DNA of 64,000 nucleotides from Cryptomeria japonica (GCF_030272615.1 NC_081413.1:553747136-553811135), one strand, 5' to 3'. Positions 35,551 to 48,390 are shown, numbered from the stretch's first letter. Made by a program: numbers and translations. The notes: generated from the letters alone by a model not told the origin.

Positions 35551-38500
35551 TTCCGACTTACTCCTGGAAGTCGTAAGGCTAGATGGAGACCATGTCGTAT
35601 GCATCAGCCCTAAAACTCATTCAACAAAGATCAAATTGCACATAGAAATATTTCCATAAATAAATGAAATGTTTATTGCAAAATCCTTTACAAACGCCAT
35701 TATCCATTGGCAAGATACATCTAAAACCATACATTCCTTAAAATATTCTAGGAATTATCCACAATCATAGCAGAGAAACAAGAATTTTCTCCCTTTCATT
35801 ACACCAAATTAAAGCATTACAAAGAGGTAAACAACACTTACCATAATCATCTATCAACATGACAAGAAAACATGCCATCATGATCAATTTCCTTTACCAG
35901 TCCATCTTTATCGTAAAATTTTATTGACTAGAACTAGCTTCAAATATCAATTTCTACAACCAAATTAACTTTCAATAAATAAGAGCAACAAAAATAACTC
36001 AATTGATTACACTTGCCAGGTATAAGAAAACCTTTCCAAAGACTATGTCCCATAACATAGTGACAAGTTAACACAATTTACTCCATGATACAATAATAAC
36101 CATCCACATAACTGGAATGCATAACAGAAAAGGCCACATGTGAGGATGTCTAATGCTCGGTCAAAGATAACATGCATGATTAGCATCTCTATGCCTGATC
36201 TCAGAACAACAATATGATCATAAATATCCAATATCTCACTCAAAGGCTTGATGGTGCTAGGCACACCATGGTGGTGCTACCTTCCATACAAGACCTTTGT
36301 GAATATCCCTTGTTGAGCAAGGTGGTTAGCCTCCAAGAGATAGTCACCACACATAGGTAGGTAGTGGATACTAGCTGCATCACAGCCTCACATACCCCCA
36401 TCCTCAAGGTTCCCTACAACAACTTCCTCACACACACTCTACCAATTCCGTATCATACATCCTTGGAGAGGAATTTCACGTCTCGACACAAGACCAGCAT
36501 CCGAAAACAATAAGGATAAACCAGTTTAGCCACCAAAGTACAGATGAATAAAGATAATAAATCATTAATTCCAACAGTAAGGTAAGAAAATAATCCGGAA
36601 TTGCAACACCAAATTGAAAGTGCAAAAGATCACAAGATCGTGGCAAAACCTTCGAAGTCAAAGTAAAATAAATTGCTGATCCCCAAAGAAGTATAAAGAA
36701 TATCACAACTGCACATAACATCACTGTGTGACTAACATCTAGCCACCAATGAGGAAGGAAGGAACAACTGACTAGCTATTGCAGTAGCTCATCATGTGGT
36801 GCAACATAGTCACACTACCCACATGGCATGGCAGTGTGCACCTCGACATCACCTCACATCACGTCGTCATGTGGCATGGCAATACCCCAAGCAGAGAAAA
36901 CACGCAATGGGCGTATCCCACATGGTAGTGTACCTCACGGAAAAAAACACGCGCAGGTCACATCCTGCATAGGGACGTATCTAGAAGGATACTCGCCGTA
37001 AGTCAGAGGTATACATGACTAGGGTCCACCCACATGCCTACCAACACATACTAACTGGAAACACATGTGAATAAACCTACCTTTCATGAAGACAAGGCAA
37101 AGGATCCTCCAAATTATACCATCACTATACACAAGAATCACCATCCAAAATGCTCAAATAAGGGAGAGGAATAGGCTATCACATATAAACCTATAAATAG
37201 ATTCATCAAAGGGAAAGTATTGAGTACACCTTGATACAGTTTAGTAGTACAACTATATCATTCCTCGAAGTAGAGAAGCTAACGTCGCTTCGCGCCGACA
37301 TTACTCGTACGCCAATCCATACTATTCAAGGAACGGTTACTTCGAATACTACTCCTTAACATACTGAGTTACCCACAACCCGAGGTTTGGTACTCAGCAG
37401 GGAAACAAATAAGCAACATCACATAAACAGTATGGTTTCCCATACTCATAAGCAACATATCCTCCACGGTTGATTACTTCACCAATCCATGGGCACATAT
37501 AATAAGCACTGGTTTCTTACAATACACACAAATACACCAGTACTGGTTTAGTCACATTTACGAGGAGTACTTTTCAGTACGCTAACATCTATTCAAGGAA
37601 GATTTCAATTATGCTTTCTACATAAATAGCTGAATCAAGTTTACTCTAGATACAAGTACTGAAGTATTAACAATTCACAATTACATAAGGGAAATAACAT
37701 CATTCCTATGTCTTTCTTAATTTTCACTAAGCATTCGAAACTAGATTACTAGCGAAGCAAATTCTTTTCCAAAGAGGGCTTTCATCTATCACTACGAAGC
37801 CAAAATGCAATAGTACAATTTCACATGTTTTCTAAACATTCTATTTAAATCAATGCATTCTTTAATACCATTTCTAAAAAATCTTATGATTAGGCAAAGA
37901 GAAGGGAAAAAGAGTTTGATAACCAAACTATCTCCTACAAAAACGCAAGATTAACAGATCACACTATATTATAAAATTTCCTCACTATAAGCCTATCATT
38001 TCAATTACACGGTTTTCATTTCGCTACCGTTAGAAGGATGACAATCAGCCTAACAAAAACATTTCCAATAATTATGGTTGCAACAGGAGGTTCTAGTTTT
38101 CCAAACAAAACAGAGATCAAGAGAAGCAATCTTTTCGATACTGCAAGACCTCTTAAGAACACTCACTTATAATAATACAATATAGACACATGCCATAATT
38201 TGCAACCTATTAGAGAAGATCACATCACGATCAAAGATAAGCAAGGAGCTATTACCCAAATAAATCATATTAATGCATGCACATCAAACAAGCTTTTCCT
38301 TCGCACTTTCTAAACACATTAAGGTAATTACACATACCCAAAAGCGAGTTCAATGGAGCATTTGCTAAAATAAATCTTCAATCAAACTGGTTTAATGAAA
38401 CACATAAAGCAATCTTTCGGAAAACACATTAATACTCTCTCGAAGCTACCATAACATGCTCCTTTTAATACTTTTTCTACAATCCAAGCAGTTTCACATA

Positions 38501-39219
38501 ATTCAACTATTCGCATATTAATGCACCTTACTAAGATAGAATTTAATCATGCTACTCCTACAAAACACATGGAGAATTCTTTAAACATACACACAGTTTT
38601 CTCCCGATAACCAAAATAAATTTTTAATCCCATAGCCCTTTAATAATCTAAAAACATAAGCGACATAAGGCTCACACAAGGGTTCAAGAAGTCACACCCT
38701 TTTCTCTTGCAAACAAGAAACTCAAATCAAAGATAATTACACATATCCTAATCACTTTAATTTCCAGAAAGAGAGAGAGAGAGGAATGGTGATAATCATT
38801 TAATTTTCTACAAAATAAGCATACAATAATTTCCCTACTAGTCCTTCAAGTGGACAACATTAAGCTAGATCATAATCTTTAAACAAACACAATTCGCAAT
38901 TTCAGATTCAAGACAAGCACGGACCAACCCAAATGGGTTAGTCTAAAGAGTACAACACTCAATAAGGGAAGGTACATACGACTCTCTTTTAGAATAAGAG
39001 TAATCATAGACCAAGACATCAATAAGCACACAATGCACAAATAAACACTCAAACACCAACATCAAGAAGGCGAAAACAAGGTGTGAACACACACGTTACA
39101 CACAAGTTAAGGTCTGCTCAATCACTCACATGCAAAAGGAGGACAAGCATACACATAAGGTCGATACACCTCACCCCAATAGAGGGCACACGCGACACCA
39201 GAGATCCCAATGTTTGCAA
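35551..39219 (-). other. Element D interior, non-coding
   Basis: About 3.7 kb with no ORF longer than about 85 codons and no recognisable gag or pol motif on either strand. Contains a short (AG)n run near 38771-38783. Probably carried only packaging and replication signals. Confidence 0.6.
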
Positions 39220-39236
39220 CATGGGCTCTGATACCA
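39220..39236 (-). promoter_or_regulatory. Element D primer-binding site, Met-tRNA type
   Basis: Minus strand TGGTATCAGAGCCCATG, two bases after the 5' LTR end. Perfect match to the usual plant initiator-Met primer site. Confidence 0.88.
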
Positions 39237-39238
39237 AA

Positions 39239-39932
39239 TGTAATGCCCCGCCAGGAAACCCCGAAGGGATTAAGCCATAACACAAGAATAGAGTGCAATA
39301 ATTTTTTTTAAAAAAAGTTACACCACATAAGATACAACAAGATATCAAAGATTCAGATTACATAGCGGAAGACATCAACTAACACCTAAAGAGTTTCCCA
39401 ACGAGATTACTTAAATTTCACAATTCACTTAACTCACACAATTAATCCAATAAGCTGATTATCTTAATAACGAGATAATTCTTAATCAGGATAACTTCTT
39501 TCAAAAGATGGAAATATAAACCACACGCAAAGATTCAACCATAAGATCTATTCATAATCTTCATTCAAGCTTTTCATTTAAAATTACAAGCCATACATCT
39601 AATATCCTAACACACTAGAATTCCATCATAAACATAAGAGATCTTTTCAAGCATACTTAATTTCCTTAACAACAACTGAATATAATCCATAACTCTAAGT
39701 TACATTCTTTCATATTCCAACTTATTGCATTTAAAAGACGATTGCATACATGCATCTACGATAAATCTCATCTAAACCACTTATGCATTCGATCAAAATG
39801 GCATTCAAGAAGGAACCGCATATAAACATTTAAAGTTAATTCAATTCATCCACTAATCCATTCTAACATAAGCTAATCATACATGATAAAGCTGAATAAA
39901 GGAAACATAAGAGAATACACCACATAACACCA
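39239..39932 (-). repeat. Element D 5' LTR, truncated to its last 694 bp
   Basis: Identical to 31077-31770 except for two positions. Homology ends at ...CATAACACCATAA; about 3.76 kb of the LTR start is missing, and element A coding sequence follows at once. Confidence 0.85.
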
Positions 39933-39936
39933 TAAC

Positions 39937-41412
39937 ACCGCATATAAATATTTAGAGGATAATGAGCAGAATGAGATTGAAGAGACAATTTTGTTACATA
40001 TAGATATATATAAGAAAGCCTTAGTAGAAATTTTAAAGGAAATTCCTCTATCACTATACAATAAATTAGATGCTAGAAGACTTGATGCAGTCAAGAGGGA
40101 TATAGAAATTAAGGAAGTAGAACTTTTGGGTATGTGTGGTTCAATAAACAATGAGGAAATGAAATGATGCATTGATGTTGCAAACAAAACAATTTTTAGT
40201 AGCAAACCACAACAAATAAGCCTAATGAAGGGTAGAGTAAATGAGGTAGTAAATAAGACTAAAAATGATTGGACCAAATTCTTCCAAAAGAATCTTGATT
40301 TTCTCACCTCCCAAGAAGAATTTTTAAAAGCAACAACTTCCACCATCCCGGATAGATCTAAAGGGAAAGGTATTTTGGATAGTTTAGCTCCAATTTTGAA
40401 TAAACTGGCAGTAACTATAAGTATACAGACACCACCGGTAGTGAAGGAGAGTGTACACTCAATATTGGTAGAAACAACTTTTGAACAAGGCAATGTACAT
40501 GGTACTGACAATATTGTGGATAATACTCCATCGACAGTAATAGATACTGCACCAAGTGGTGAAGCCACCGATGCTAAGGAGTATAAGGCAAAGAGAACTA
40601 AGACTATAGCAGTAGTTAATATTGATTCCATGCCAAAGGTTTTGGCAATTGACACTTCTCAAGTTGAGAAGAAATCAATCATTGAGATGAGTCCCACTAA
40701 GTTAATGATGATGGCTACTCAGAAACTAAAAAAGGAGGGATCGACAGATAAAGGAATAATAGATCACTCAATCATAGTTTTGCACAGACTAATTCCTTAT
40801 TGTAAGATTGAAAATGAAGCAATCCCTTCCGGCAAGCTTAAGGCATTAAGTTAGCATATATCTAACAACTTTCAATCTTTGCAGCAAATTTCAAACCGAT
40901 AGGCACTTGAGAGATTTACTGTGGCTAAGGGAGCTGCTTTTGATCAAATTATTGAAACAGAGAAGAAGAAAATTGAAGGAAAATTGATTCTTATTGAGAA
41001 TTGTTTAAAACAATGTACAAATATCTATAGGGTCTATTGTAACATAGAAACTCTTACAACAAATTTAGATAGCAGATTAAAGGAGTTACATGATAAGGTT
41101 GCCAAAATTGCAAACTCTTTTGATGGATTAACCTCTCTAACAACATTTGTTGATGGACAAACTTTATCCTTGGAGAACCAAATTTTTCCTTTTGAAAAGG
41201 AAAGAGACAAGATCATTCAAAGAGCAAGAAGTCTTAGAGGATTGGTGAGTCCAAGATTGGATTCACTTGGTGTACATAAGAGGGAATGCATGGATATGAT
41301 TGCTAAGCCCACACCAACAGAAGTCAAGGAGAAGGAAAAAATTGCACACTTACTGATTGGACTTGTATCCATATCTGAAACCTTCATAACCGACTGGGAT
41401 ACATATTTATAG
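39937..41412 (+). pseudogene. Element A ORF2, 3' part (unknown protein)
   Basis: Coding resumes right of element D with AYKYLEDNEQNEIEETIL and continues to a TAG/TAA near 41410, with stops near 40168 and 40852. It aligns with B in several blocks: LHIDIYKKALVEILKEIPLS against LHLDIYKKFLMEVVYEIPND, and LVSPRLDSLG against LGPRLEYLIS. The last block is coiled coil. Conservation between A and B despite stops shows this long C-terminal half was once coding. Function unknown. Confidence 0.65.
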
Positions 41413-41653
41413 TTGCTAAACAAGGCTTACCAGGGAATTTTGAAATTGGTCGAGCTCCGGTAAAGTAATATGTATTTATTATTTCTTTCAAGTCTTTCAC
41501 CGGTCTTTGGTATTGATGCTAAAGGAGGAGTGTATATAATGTGAAAAATATCAGAAAAAAATATGGGAAGGATATCAAGAAGGAGTGTATTGCTCAAAGG
41601 GAGCATACTTCAGGTTGAACCGATAGGGAATCCATTTTTCACATGAGTGTTAC

Positions 41654-41675
41654 CATCAATGCCAAAGGGGGAGAT
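41654..41675 (+). promoter_or_regulatory. Element A polypurine tract
   Basis: AAAGGGGGAGAT directly precedes the 3' LTR start (TGTTGG). It is the expected primer for plus-strand synthesis and matches AAAGGGGAGAT of element B. Confidence 0.8.
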
Positions 41676-42209
41676 TGTTGGAAATTGACAGTCATTGGAT
41701 TCATATGTTGTCATTGATGGAAACATGGCAACATGGCTACTTGGAAACAAGATTTATAAGGAATCTTACACTGGCACCGACACTAGCACTGACATCTAGC
41801 ACTTCAGTGAAGCTGACATCAGGCTTGGACCCGAAGGAAGTTTTATTTGTAAAATCATTTTATTGTATAAAGCCAACATTGTATATATTTTGTAATACAT
41901 TGTAAGCCGACATAAGGCTTATTATTTGTAAGGGTTTATAGGTCAGTTTTCTAGGCCATTTTGTATATGGTGACATGGGAGGATATAGCAGAATTGTATA
42001 ATGTGAAGTATATGTATGTAGATCATTTTTATGCAAATGTTATATCATGCAATGATCTGTAGATAGTTTGGAAAGCATTCTTGGAGGAGAAAAGATACTG
42101 GTAGAAGTGTTCAGGGTTTATGAATCGGTACAGAGAAGAACTATAAGTTTTGGAACTCTTTTTAGCATAGAAACTGCATTTTGTGAGTTTATTATTATTG
42201 TTTCATTTC
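41676..42209 (+). repeat. Element A 3' LTR, truncated
   Basis: 534 bp matching 27031 to about 27559; then homology stops exactly where the Tat2 LTR begins (TGTATGTGGG). The missing 330 bp should lie beyond the far end of Tat2. Confidence 0.85.
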
Positions 42210-43650
42210 TGTATGTGGGAAGTGGCTCAATGAAATGAATATTACGAATTCAGGACTAGTGCACACACCAATGGGACTCTTGGTGCAAGTTATGGAGCTG
42301 TATGGAATAGCTCAACTTCCCAAGGGATGTTCCATTGTTCTCTATCTCACAAAACCCCTTAAGCCAATGCCTTTGCTCTCAGATCACTGAGCAAAGTGAC
42401 TTAGGGATGACAATCATGAGAATGAGGGATGCTTGATCAATCTAATATGAATGCAATCCTAATGTGCATGATATTAACGAAAGATGAACTAAACTAGCAT
42501 GCATATGATGATAAGATGAAAGGATTAGTAACAAAACTATCCTAGCATGCTATACTAGTTTGAGATGATTATTATGTGATAATACAAATGCCTATTTTAA
42601 GATGCTATGAAGATTATCAAAGAGAGGCTAAATGCTTGATTAAAATGATTTAGATTAGATGCTTAGTAAAATGTCTATAAGTTTGATACTAAAGACTTGG
42701 ATGATAAATGGAGGAAAGATAGATCTCTATTTATAGGAAAAGTAGGGCAATGAAGGGTCAAGATTGGATGATCCTACCAAGGGTTAGGATTAAAAGTTAT
42801 CAATCCATGTTTACAATTCTCACCAATGAAATGGTGAAAATTGTCAACATAAGACTACTTGAGAGGAGATGCAAAAAGCATTAAATGCTTGAGCATACCT
42901 CATGGTTACCTTAGAAAGTAAGGGTTAAGGTTAGGTTAAAATTACCCATTGGATAAAGCTTTTACCCAAAGGATAAACTCTTGTGCAAGGGTTAAGGGAA
43001 TAACCATGGTCAAAGAAATGAATGCTTGATGAGACCCTAGGGTTAGATGAGGGTTGAGTTAGGCAAAAAGAGTCCAACCATGTAAAAATGTTGAGTTAAC
43101 CATTAATGGTTATGTAAGAGACTTAAATGGTTAAGTTGTTGAGGACATAAAGCCTTTAATGGTTATTGAAGACTTTAAGGGTTTGAGAAGTGACTTCCCT
43201 TTGTTTAGGGATTTGACAATATTTAGTAGATGGGTTAGGCTAATTTAGAAGGGATTAGAAGAATTTAGAAGGGTTTTAGAGAGACAAGTGGAAGATGTAA
43301 GAAAATGCAAGTGGATCGAGGGTAATTTTAAAATAAATTTCTTTATTTCAACAAAATAGATGCAAGTGGAGGATTTAAATAAATTAGATTTATTTATTTG
43401 AAGTGAACAATTTAATTAAATGTAAATTTAATTAAAAAGAGTATAAGGGGGATTTAATTAAATAAATTGATTTATTCAATTAAATGATATGAGGCCTAGG
43501 TGAATTTAATTAAATAAATTGAATAACTTATTTAATCAAATAGATGAGTGCGGATGATTTAATTAAATTAGATTTAATTAAATAGAGGAATGAGAATAAA
43601 ATGAACATTAAATATTCATTTATGAAAGTGGTCATTTTTATACATCAACA
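42210..43650 (-). repeat. Tat2 3' LTR (1441 bp)
   Basis: On the plus strand TGTATGTGGG...CATCAACA. Preceded on the minus strand by AAAGAGGGGCAAAA. The central part matches the Tat1 LTR. TATA box CTATAAATAG at 42736-42727. Confidence 0.85.
42727..42736 (-). promoter_or_regulatory. TATA box of Tat2 LTR
   Basis: CTATAAATAG on the minus strand, conserved with the Tat1 LTR. Confidence 0.6.
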
Positions 43651-43668
43651 TTTTGCCCCTCTTTGAAG
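43651..43668 (-). promoter_or_regulatory. Tat2 polypurine tract
   Basis: Minus strand CAAAGAGGGGCAAAA immediately before the LTR TG. The same tract precedes the element E 3' LTR (48373-48390). Confidence 0.85.
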
Positions 43669-43988
43669 TGACGTGTGTGCACATGTTGATTTAAAGAAAA
43701 TTGTTGTGTCGCCAAAATTTTATTGATGTGATGTTGTGTATCGAAATGTCGATGTCGTGCCCCAGATTTGATAAATGGTGTTGATAATGCCCCCTCGGGA
43801 GATGAATAAAAAAAATGAAAAATCGATTGATTTGATAATTGTTTGTAGATTTGATCGCATTTTGAAATTTTCTTTTGTGTTTAATGCACGCTAGTTGATT
43901 CATCTCTTGAATGATGTTTTCTAGGGTTACAAGCGAGAGTACGAGCAAAATACATGCCCCACCTACTAACCCTAATTTACTTTTACCC

Positions 43989-43998
43989 TATAAAAAGG
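43989..43998 (+). promoter_or_regulatory. Possible TATA box of the antisense PMD transcript
   Basis: TATAAAAAGG on the plus strand, inside the Tat2 3' region and about 1.45 kb upstream of a PMD exon that begins after a splice acceptor. It lies opposite to Tat2 transcription. Functional role is inferred. Confidence 0.4.
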
Positions 43999-44284
43999 TG
44001 AAAAGTGATTTCATTTGTATCATTTATGCCTTTTGAATTTTGGTGAGAGTGACATTTGGAGAGTGGCAAAATGTTGGCTCCCTATGCTTCGTACTGATTT
44101 GAGCGCGTTTGTTGATACCAGAGACTCGCCATTGATACCGGAGACTCGCCACGTATGGTCCACCTATAAGTCATCTAAATTTTTCCCCTTTTGCTTTTTT
44201 TTTTTGTCGATTTTGATCATGTTTTTAATTTTTTGTGTCAAATTCTCGCGGTTTAGCACATTGGGTCATTTGTGTAGTGCATAC

Positions 44285-44525
44285 AATAAAACAATTAGCA
44301 CGTAGGGTTAGTAAACTAGGGTAGTGTCTAGGTGTCGTCAGATAGTGTGTCATAGGTATAGGGTAGTGCATAGGTTAGGATAGTGCATAGGACCCACAAG
44401 GTAGCACATGCAAGGAACAGGGTAGCGCATAGGGTAACCTAGCGCATAGGGTAAAGTTTTTAGCACGTTCGGGGAACAGGGTAGCGCATAGGTGGTAGCT
44501 TAGCGCATGGGGAAGATTGCTTAGC
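44285..44525. repeat. Degenerate short repeats around GGGTAGCGCATA
   Basis: Variants of TAGGGTAGTGCATAGG / CAGGGTAGCGCATAGGG recur about ten times with irregular spacing between the TATA box and the 75-bp array. Confidence 0.55.
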
Positions 44526-44838
44526 ATGTGGCTCAAAAATCTAGCTAGAAAAGAAAGGAAAGGTGATGCTATGGGGGAAAAATAGATGAAGGAAGATGGG
44601 TTGGGATGGGTAGGTGTCTGCCAAGTGTTCCTGGATGGGTGTTGTAGCCAATTTTGTGTCTGTTGTTTGGAGTTCCAAGCTGATTGATTGAATGATGATC
44701 CTGATTTTTTGTTGATTTGGATCGTTGATTTTTGTTGTTAATGTGATGTCCGATATGAGTTTCGATCTATGATTTTTGATATGGTTCTTGATATGAGTCA
44801 TGCAATATGGATTTTTTGAGTTGTTGTTTTTGATATTC

Positions 44839-45405
44839 GATATGAAACTTGATTTGATATGGATTTGTTTTCAAGTTGATATGGAATTTTGACTTCGATG
44901 TGGATTTGATTTGCGATATGAAACTTGATTTGATATGGATTTGTTTTCAAGTTGATATGGAAGTTTGACTTCGATATGGATTTGATTTTCGATATGAAAC
45001 TTGATTTGATATGGATTTGTTTCAAGTTGATATGGAATTTTGACTTCAATATGGATTTGTGTCAAGTTGATATGGAATTTTGACTTTGATCTGGATTTGA
45101 TTTTCGATATGAAACTTGATTTGATATGGATTTGTTTCAAGTTGATATGGAATTTTGACTTCGATATGGATTTGATTTTTGATATGAAACTTGATTTGAT
45201 ATGGATTTGTTTCAAGTTGATATGGAATCTGATTGGATATATGGATTTGATTTTTGATATAAAACTTGATTTGATATGGATTTGTGTCAAGTTGATATGG
45301 AATTTTGACTTCAATATGGATTTGATTTTCAATATGAAACTTGATTTGATATGAATTTGTTTCAAGTTGATATGGAATTTGATTGGATATATCGGATAGA
45401 TGCGG
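44839..45405. repeat. 75-bp tandem array, seven copies
   Basis: Units begin GATATGAAACTTGATTTG at 44839, 44915, 44991, 45106, 45181, 45256 and 45331. The period is 75-76 bp except one unit of 115 bp that holds an extra about 40-bp internal duplication. Because 75 is a multiple of three, long repetitive ORFs arise on both strands (209 codons on minus); these are not evidence of a protein. Confidence 0.9.
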
Positions 45406-45439
45406 GAACTGATATTTGGACCTGTTTTGCTTGTTATAG

Positions 45440-45778
45440 GAACGGCTTGGTGTTCTTCAGTCACGAGAGCGATTTCTGAGGCCATGGTCTTTGATTCCAA
45501 GATTCACACAAGCAGATAGAGATATCATTGAGAGATGTGGGCTGTCCTCTTTGTTGGACATGCCTCAATATATCATTAACCGAGGTTTATTGACAACATT
45601 GGCAGAGAGGTGGCACTATGACACCAACACCTTTCACCTAGCTACGGGTGAGATCACAGTCACTCCAGAGGACTGTTATCAGATTCTACAGATCCCTGTG
45701 GTAGGGGCACTATTTCCTTATGAGCAGACTGAGGAGGATGGGATAGAGGTGCTTCGTCGGATTTTCCATGATGAGTAT
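45440..45778 (+). pseudogene. Antisense plant-mobile-domain (PMD) gene in Tat2, 5' part
   Basis: Follows a splice-acceptor-like GCTTGTTATAG (ending 45439). The frame reads ERLGVLQSRERFLRPWS, then LTTLAERWHYDTNTFHL and GEITVTPEDCYQILQIPVVG, which are characteristic PMD phrases (the MAIN/MAIL1 type domain, also carried by transposons). Intact for 113 codons, then cut by element E. It lies antisense to Tat2 between integrase and the 3' LTR, where Tat elements are known to carry extra ORFs. Possible role: modulating host silencing or transcription; inferred only. Confidence 0.8.
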
Positions 45779-47152
45779 TGTAGACATCTAAAAATGGTCA
45801 ACGCTTGCGGTTTTTTGCATCGCATTAACATTTATTCCATGTTGTGCACTTGGTCTTTATCATTTGCAAACATCGAGTCCTTTTGCATTCTTCTTTTTTA
45901 TCACTTTCGAATTTGGTCTTGTCGATAACAATCTTCACTCATGATTTTGTTCGATCTTATCCTGTTGCATCAATGTGCATGCTCATTTATCATCATTTTG
46001 GACATCGTCAATCCTAATCGATGATGGAATTAGGGTTATGTCCTCTTGTCAATCTTGTCATCTTGCGATCGATTTGTCATAGATCCTTGTCCTCTTGACA
46101 ATCTTGTCATTTTGCAATCGATTCGTCATCGATCCTTGTCCTCTTGTCAATCTCGTCAATTTTGCGATCGATTTGTCATCGATCGTTGTCCTTTTCAATC
46201 GTGTCAATTTGGATCAATTTAGTCATTGTTCCTCGTCAATTGGCGCTTATCAATTTGGTCTCTTTATCAATCTTGGTCAATTTGTCAACCAATCTCAATC
46301 GTTGGTCTCTTTATCAATCTTGGTCAATTTGTCAACCAATCTCAATCGTTTATCAGCATTGATCCTTTGTCAATTAAAATCATGATTGAATCGACATCAA
46401 TTATCTTTTGTCAAGACCTAATTGTCATCCTTGCATTTCTAATTCATCTTCTAGGGTTTTATGATTTATTCATTTAATCTTGTTTGTCATTTTCCCTCTA
46501 GGTTAAATAATTTATTTATTTATCCTAAGTCTTCTTGTCACAATTAAATATTTATTTAATTGGCTAATTAATTCCTCCTCTTTTTGTAAATTAATTAATG
46601 AATGAAAAAAATTATTAATTAATTTACCTAATTTTCATCAATTTCTAATTTCCTAATTTCCAATTCATCATTTCTAACCTAAATTTCTAATTTCTTCTAA
46701 TTTCTATTTCTATTTTCAAATTTTTGTCATAACATCTTGCATAGCAATTTGTCATAAATTGTCATAAATTGTCATAACACCTTGCATAGCAATTTGTCAT
46801 ACACTTGTCATAATTTTGCTATTCTTGATTTGAATTTCCATTCGAATCAATTTCATGCTAATCTTGTCTTTTCTCCAATTTATCTATAAATTGGATGAAT
46901 TTCTTAAATCAAAGGATCCTGATCCGATCGATCACGCTTCTAGTATCCTTACGCTATCATCTCATCTTTTCAATTTTGCTTTCATATTATGCTTATGCAC
47001 TTGTAGGTGAGATCCACAAAACAAAGCAATTTGAAGGAGAAAGATGGACAATGGAGAATTCTTGAGGAGACATTCGTGTTTGCGATGGTTTGCATTTGAA
47101 TTGAATGTCTTGTTTTTCATATATCTCTATTGAATGTAATTAGGATTTGTCA
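45779..47152 (+). repeat. Element E 5' LTR
   Basis: 1374 bp. Rich in GTCAATCTTGTCAT-type short repeats, with a 48-bp direct duplication near 46253-46350. It lacks about 40 bp present near the start of the right LTR. Confidence 0.82.
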
Positions 47153-47345
47153 AATAATGTCCTGAAAAAAATCCCTAAAAAGTCAAATAATGTTCTGAAA
47201 AAAACCAAAAAAATCAAATAACGTCCTGAAAAAAATCCCTAAAAAATCAAATAATGTCCTAAAAAAAAATCCAAACAAAAAAATCAAATAAAGTCCAAAA
47301 ATAATCCAAAAAAATCAAATAAAGTCCTGAAAAAAATGACAATTT
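47153..47345. repeat. 31-37-bp tandem repeat in element E
   Basis: Six units around AATAATGTCCTGAAAAAAATCC, directly abutting the left LTR where a primer-binding site would be expected. Confidence 0.8.
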
Positions 47346-48372
47346 TTTTTTCAAAACATCAAAATCCAAAAACAATTTCTTTGGCATTTTGCATTTTGTC
47401 AATAAATGTCCCCTTTGTGCATAGACAGATCGCTGAGCATACATCCAATGACACTCAATCAAACATTGTGCTTTAATGAAATCATGCATTAATAGATGAA
47501 CTTTTCAATCAAACCGGACATTCAACCTGATCAAAATTGTCATGTCCATCAATCAACATCCATATCATTTGTCCTTGTCACTATTATCATGGGTCTTATA
47601 CAAGGTGTGGTATACTCAAAACTAGACTGTCTCCTGTCTTAGACGGGGTACCGCATTCCTTGAAACCAGACAGCATGATTGTTCCTGTTTTCCACCTTTG
47701 ACAATGACGATCAGACTATTTGTTTGACTTGGTCGAATTTGTGAGTCTTATCTTTTTACTAATTTATCTTTGGCTTCGATCATGTTCCTATGTTGCTCAA
47801 TGATGTCACTGAGTGATTTAGAGTGACCGAGATGGATCATGGTCCCTTTTTCTTTTCTTTGTTGTGTTTGCTATTTGTGGAATGTTTGTCACAAACTGGG
47901 GCAACTATATCATTGGGTGTCTGTGATAAGTACGTTCACTTTGTGAACACCGCACATACCTCGACCCTTGATGTATGCAGCCTAGGATGCTTCACTCATT
48001 CCTTGTGTGCGATGTGTCTGTCTTTTGCAAAAGGGGTTGCGTTCCAGCTCTGGCCTTCAATGCCATGATGCTCTGCATCCGCTTTGCTACATTAAATAAA
48101 GGTTTTCACCTACTTATGTGCATTTGTGAAAGCAAGTTTTCTTTCATCTCTAACTGTCCTCTGTCTAATTTCTTCTTACTAACATTTCTTCCGTCAGTCT
48201 TGGCAGTCCATTTGATCCGTTCGAACCTATCATCTTCTATCATTCTTATCGATCACTTGGCCTCTTTTCTGGATTTTTCCGGCCAATTCCTCGAGGGGGC
48301 ATAAATATGTCATTGTCATTGTCTGGGGCATTTTCATTATTGTTCTTTGAAACAACACTTAGAATCACATTG
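47346..48372 (+). other. Element E interior
   Basis: No recognised domain. The longest plus ORFs are 81 codons (47823-48068) and 109 codons (47975-48304), overlapping in different frames and probably not protein-coding. Confidence 0.5.
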
Positions 48373-48390
48373 TCTCAAAGAGGGGCAAAA

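Larger units (their letters stand above)
31077..39932 (-). mobile_element. Element D: large non-coding LTR element (LARD-like), young
   Basis: On the minus strand: truncated 5' LTR (39932-39239), Met primer site, a 3.7-kb interior without a convincing ORF, polypurine tract (35550-35536), and a full 3' LTR (35535-31077, 4459 bp). The 694 bp shared by both LTRs show one T/C difference and one A/T difference in a homopolymer, so the insertion is recent. No target duplication is visible because the 5' LTR end has been deleted. Inserted into ORF2 of element A. Confidence 0.8.
27031..42209 (+). mobile_element. Element A: non-autonomous copia-like LTR element, split by D and cut by Tat2
   Basis: 5' LTR 27031-27889; diverged Met primer site TTGGCATCAAAGC (27891-27903); gag pseudogene; long ORF2 (29459-31076 and 39937-41412); purine tract (41660-41675); 3' LTR from 41676, cut at 42209 by the Tat2 LTR. 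It is the same family as element B (same LTR ends, gag and ORF2) in opposite orientation. No RT or integrase anywhere. Element D interrupts ORF2. Without D the element would be about 6.5 kb when its 3' LTR was whole. Confidence 0.88.

Noticed and set aside
39933..39937. TAACA as target duplication of element D
   Set aside because: The left flank is GAAAA. Removing five bases would restore the ORF2 frame, but only three of five bases agree and the right LTR is truncated.
44839..45405. CRISPR-like array
   Set aside because: Units are contiguous repeats without unique spacers, and the DNA is plant nuclear.
44871..45500. 209-codon minus-strand ORF and the 104-codon plus-strand ORF over the 75-bp array
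   Set aside because: Both are produced by a tandem repeat whose period is a multiple of three; composition is purely repetitive.
46095..46477. Leu/Ser/Asn-rich ORFs in the element E LTRs (also 48629-49140)
   Set aside because: Low-complexity translations of TCAATCTTGGTCAATT repeats, in several frames at once.
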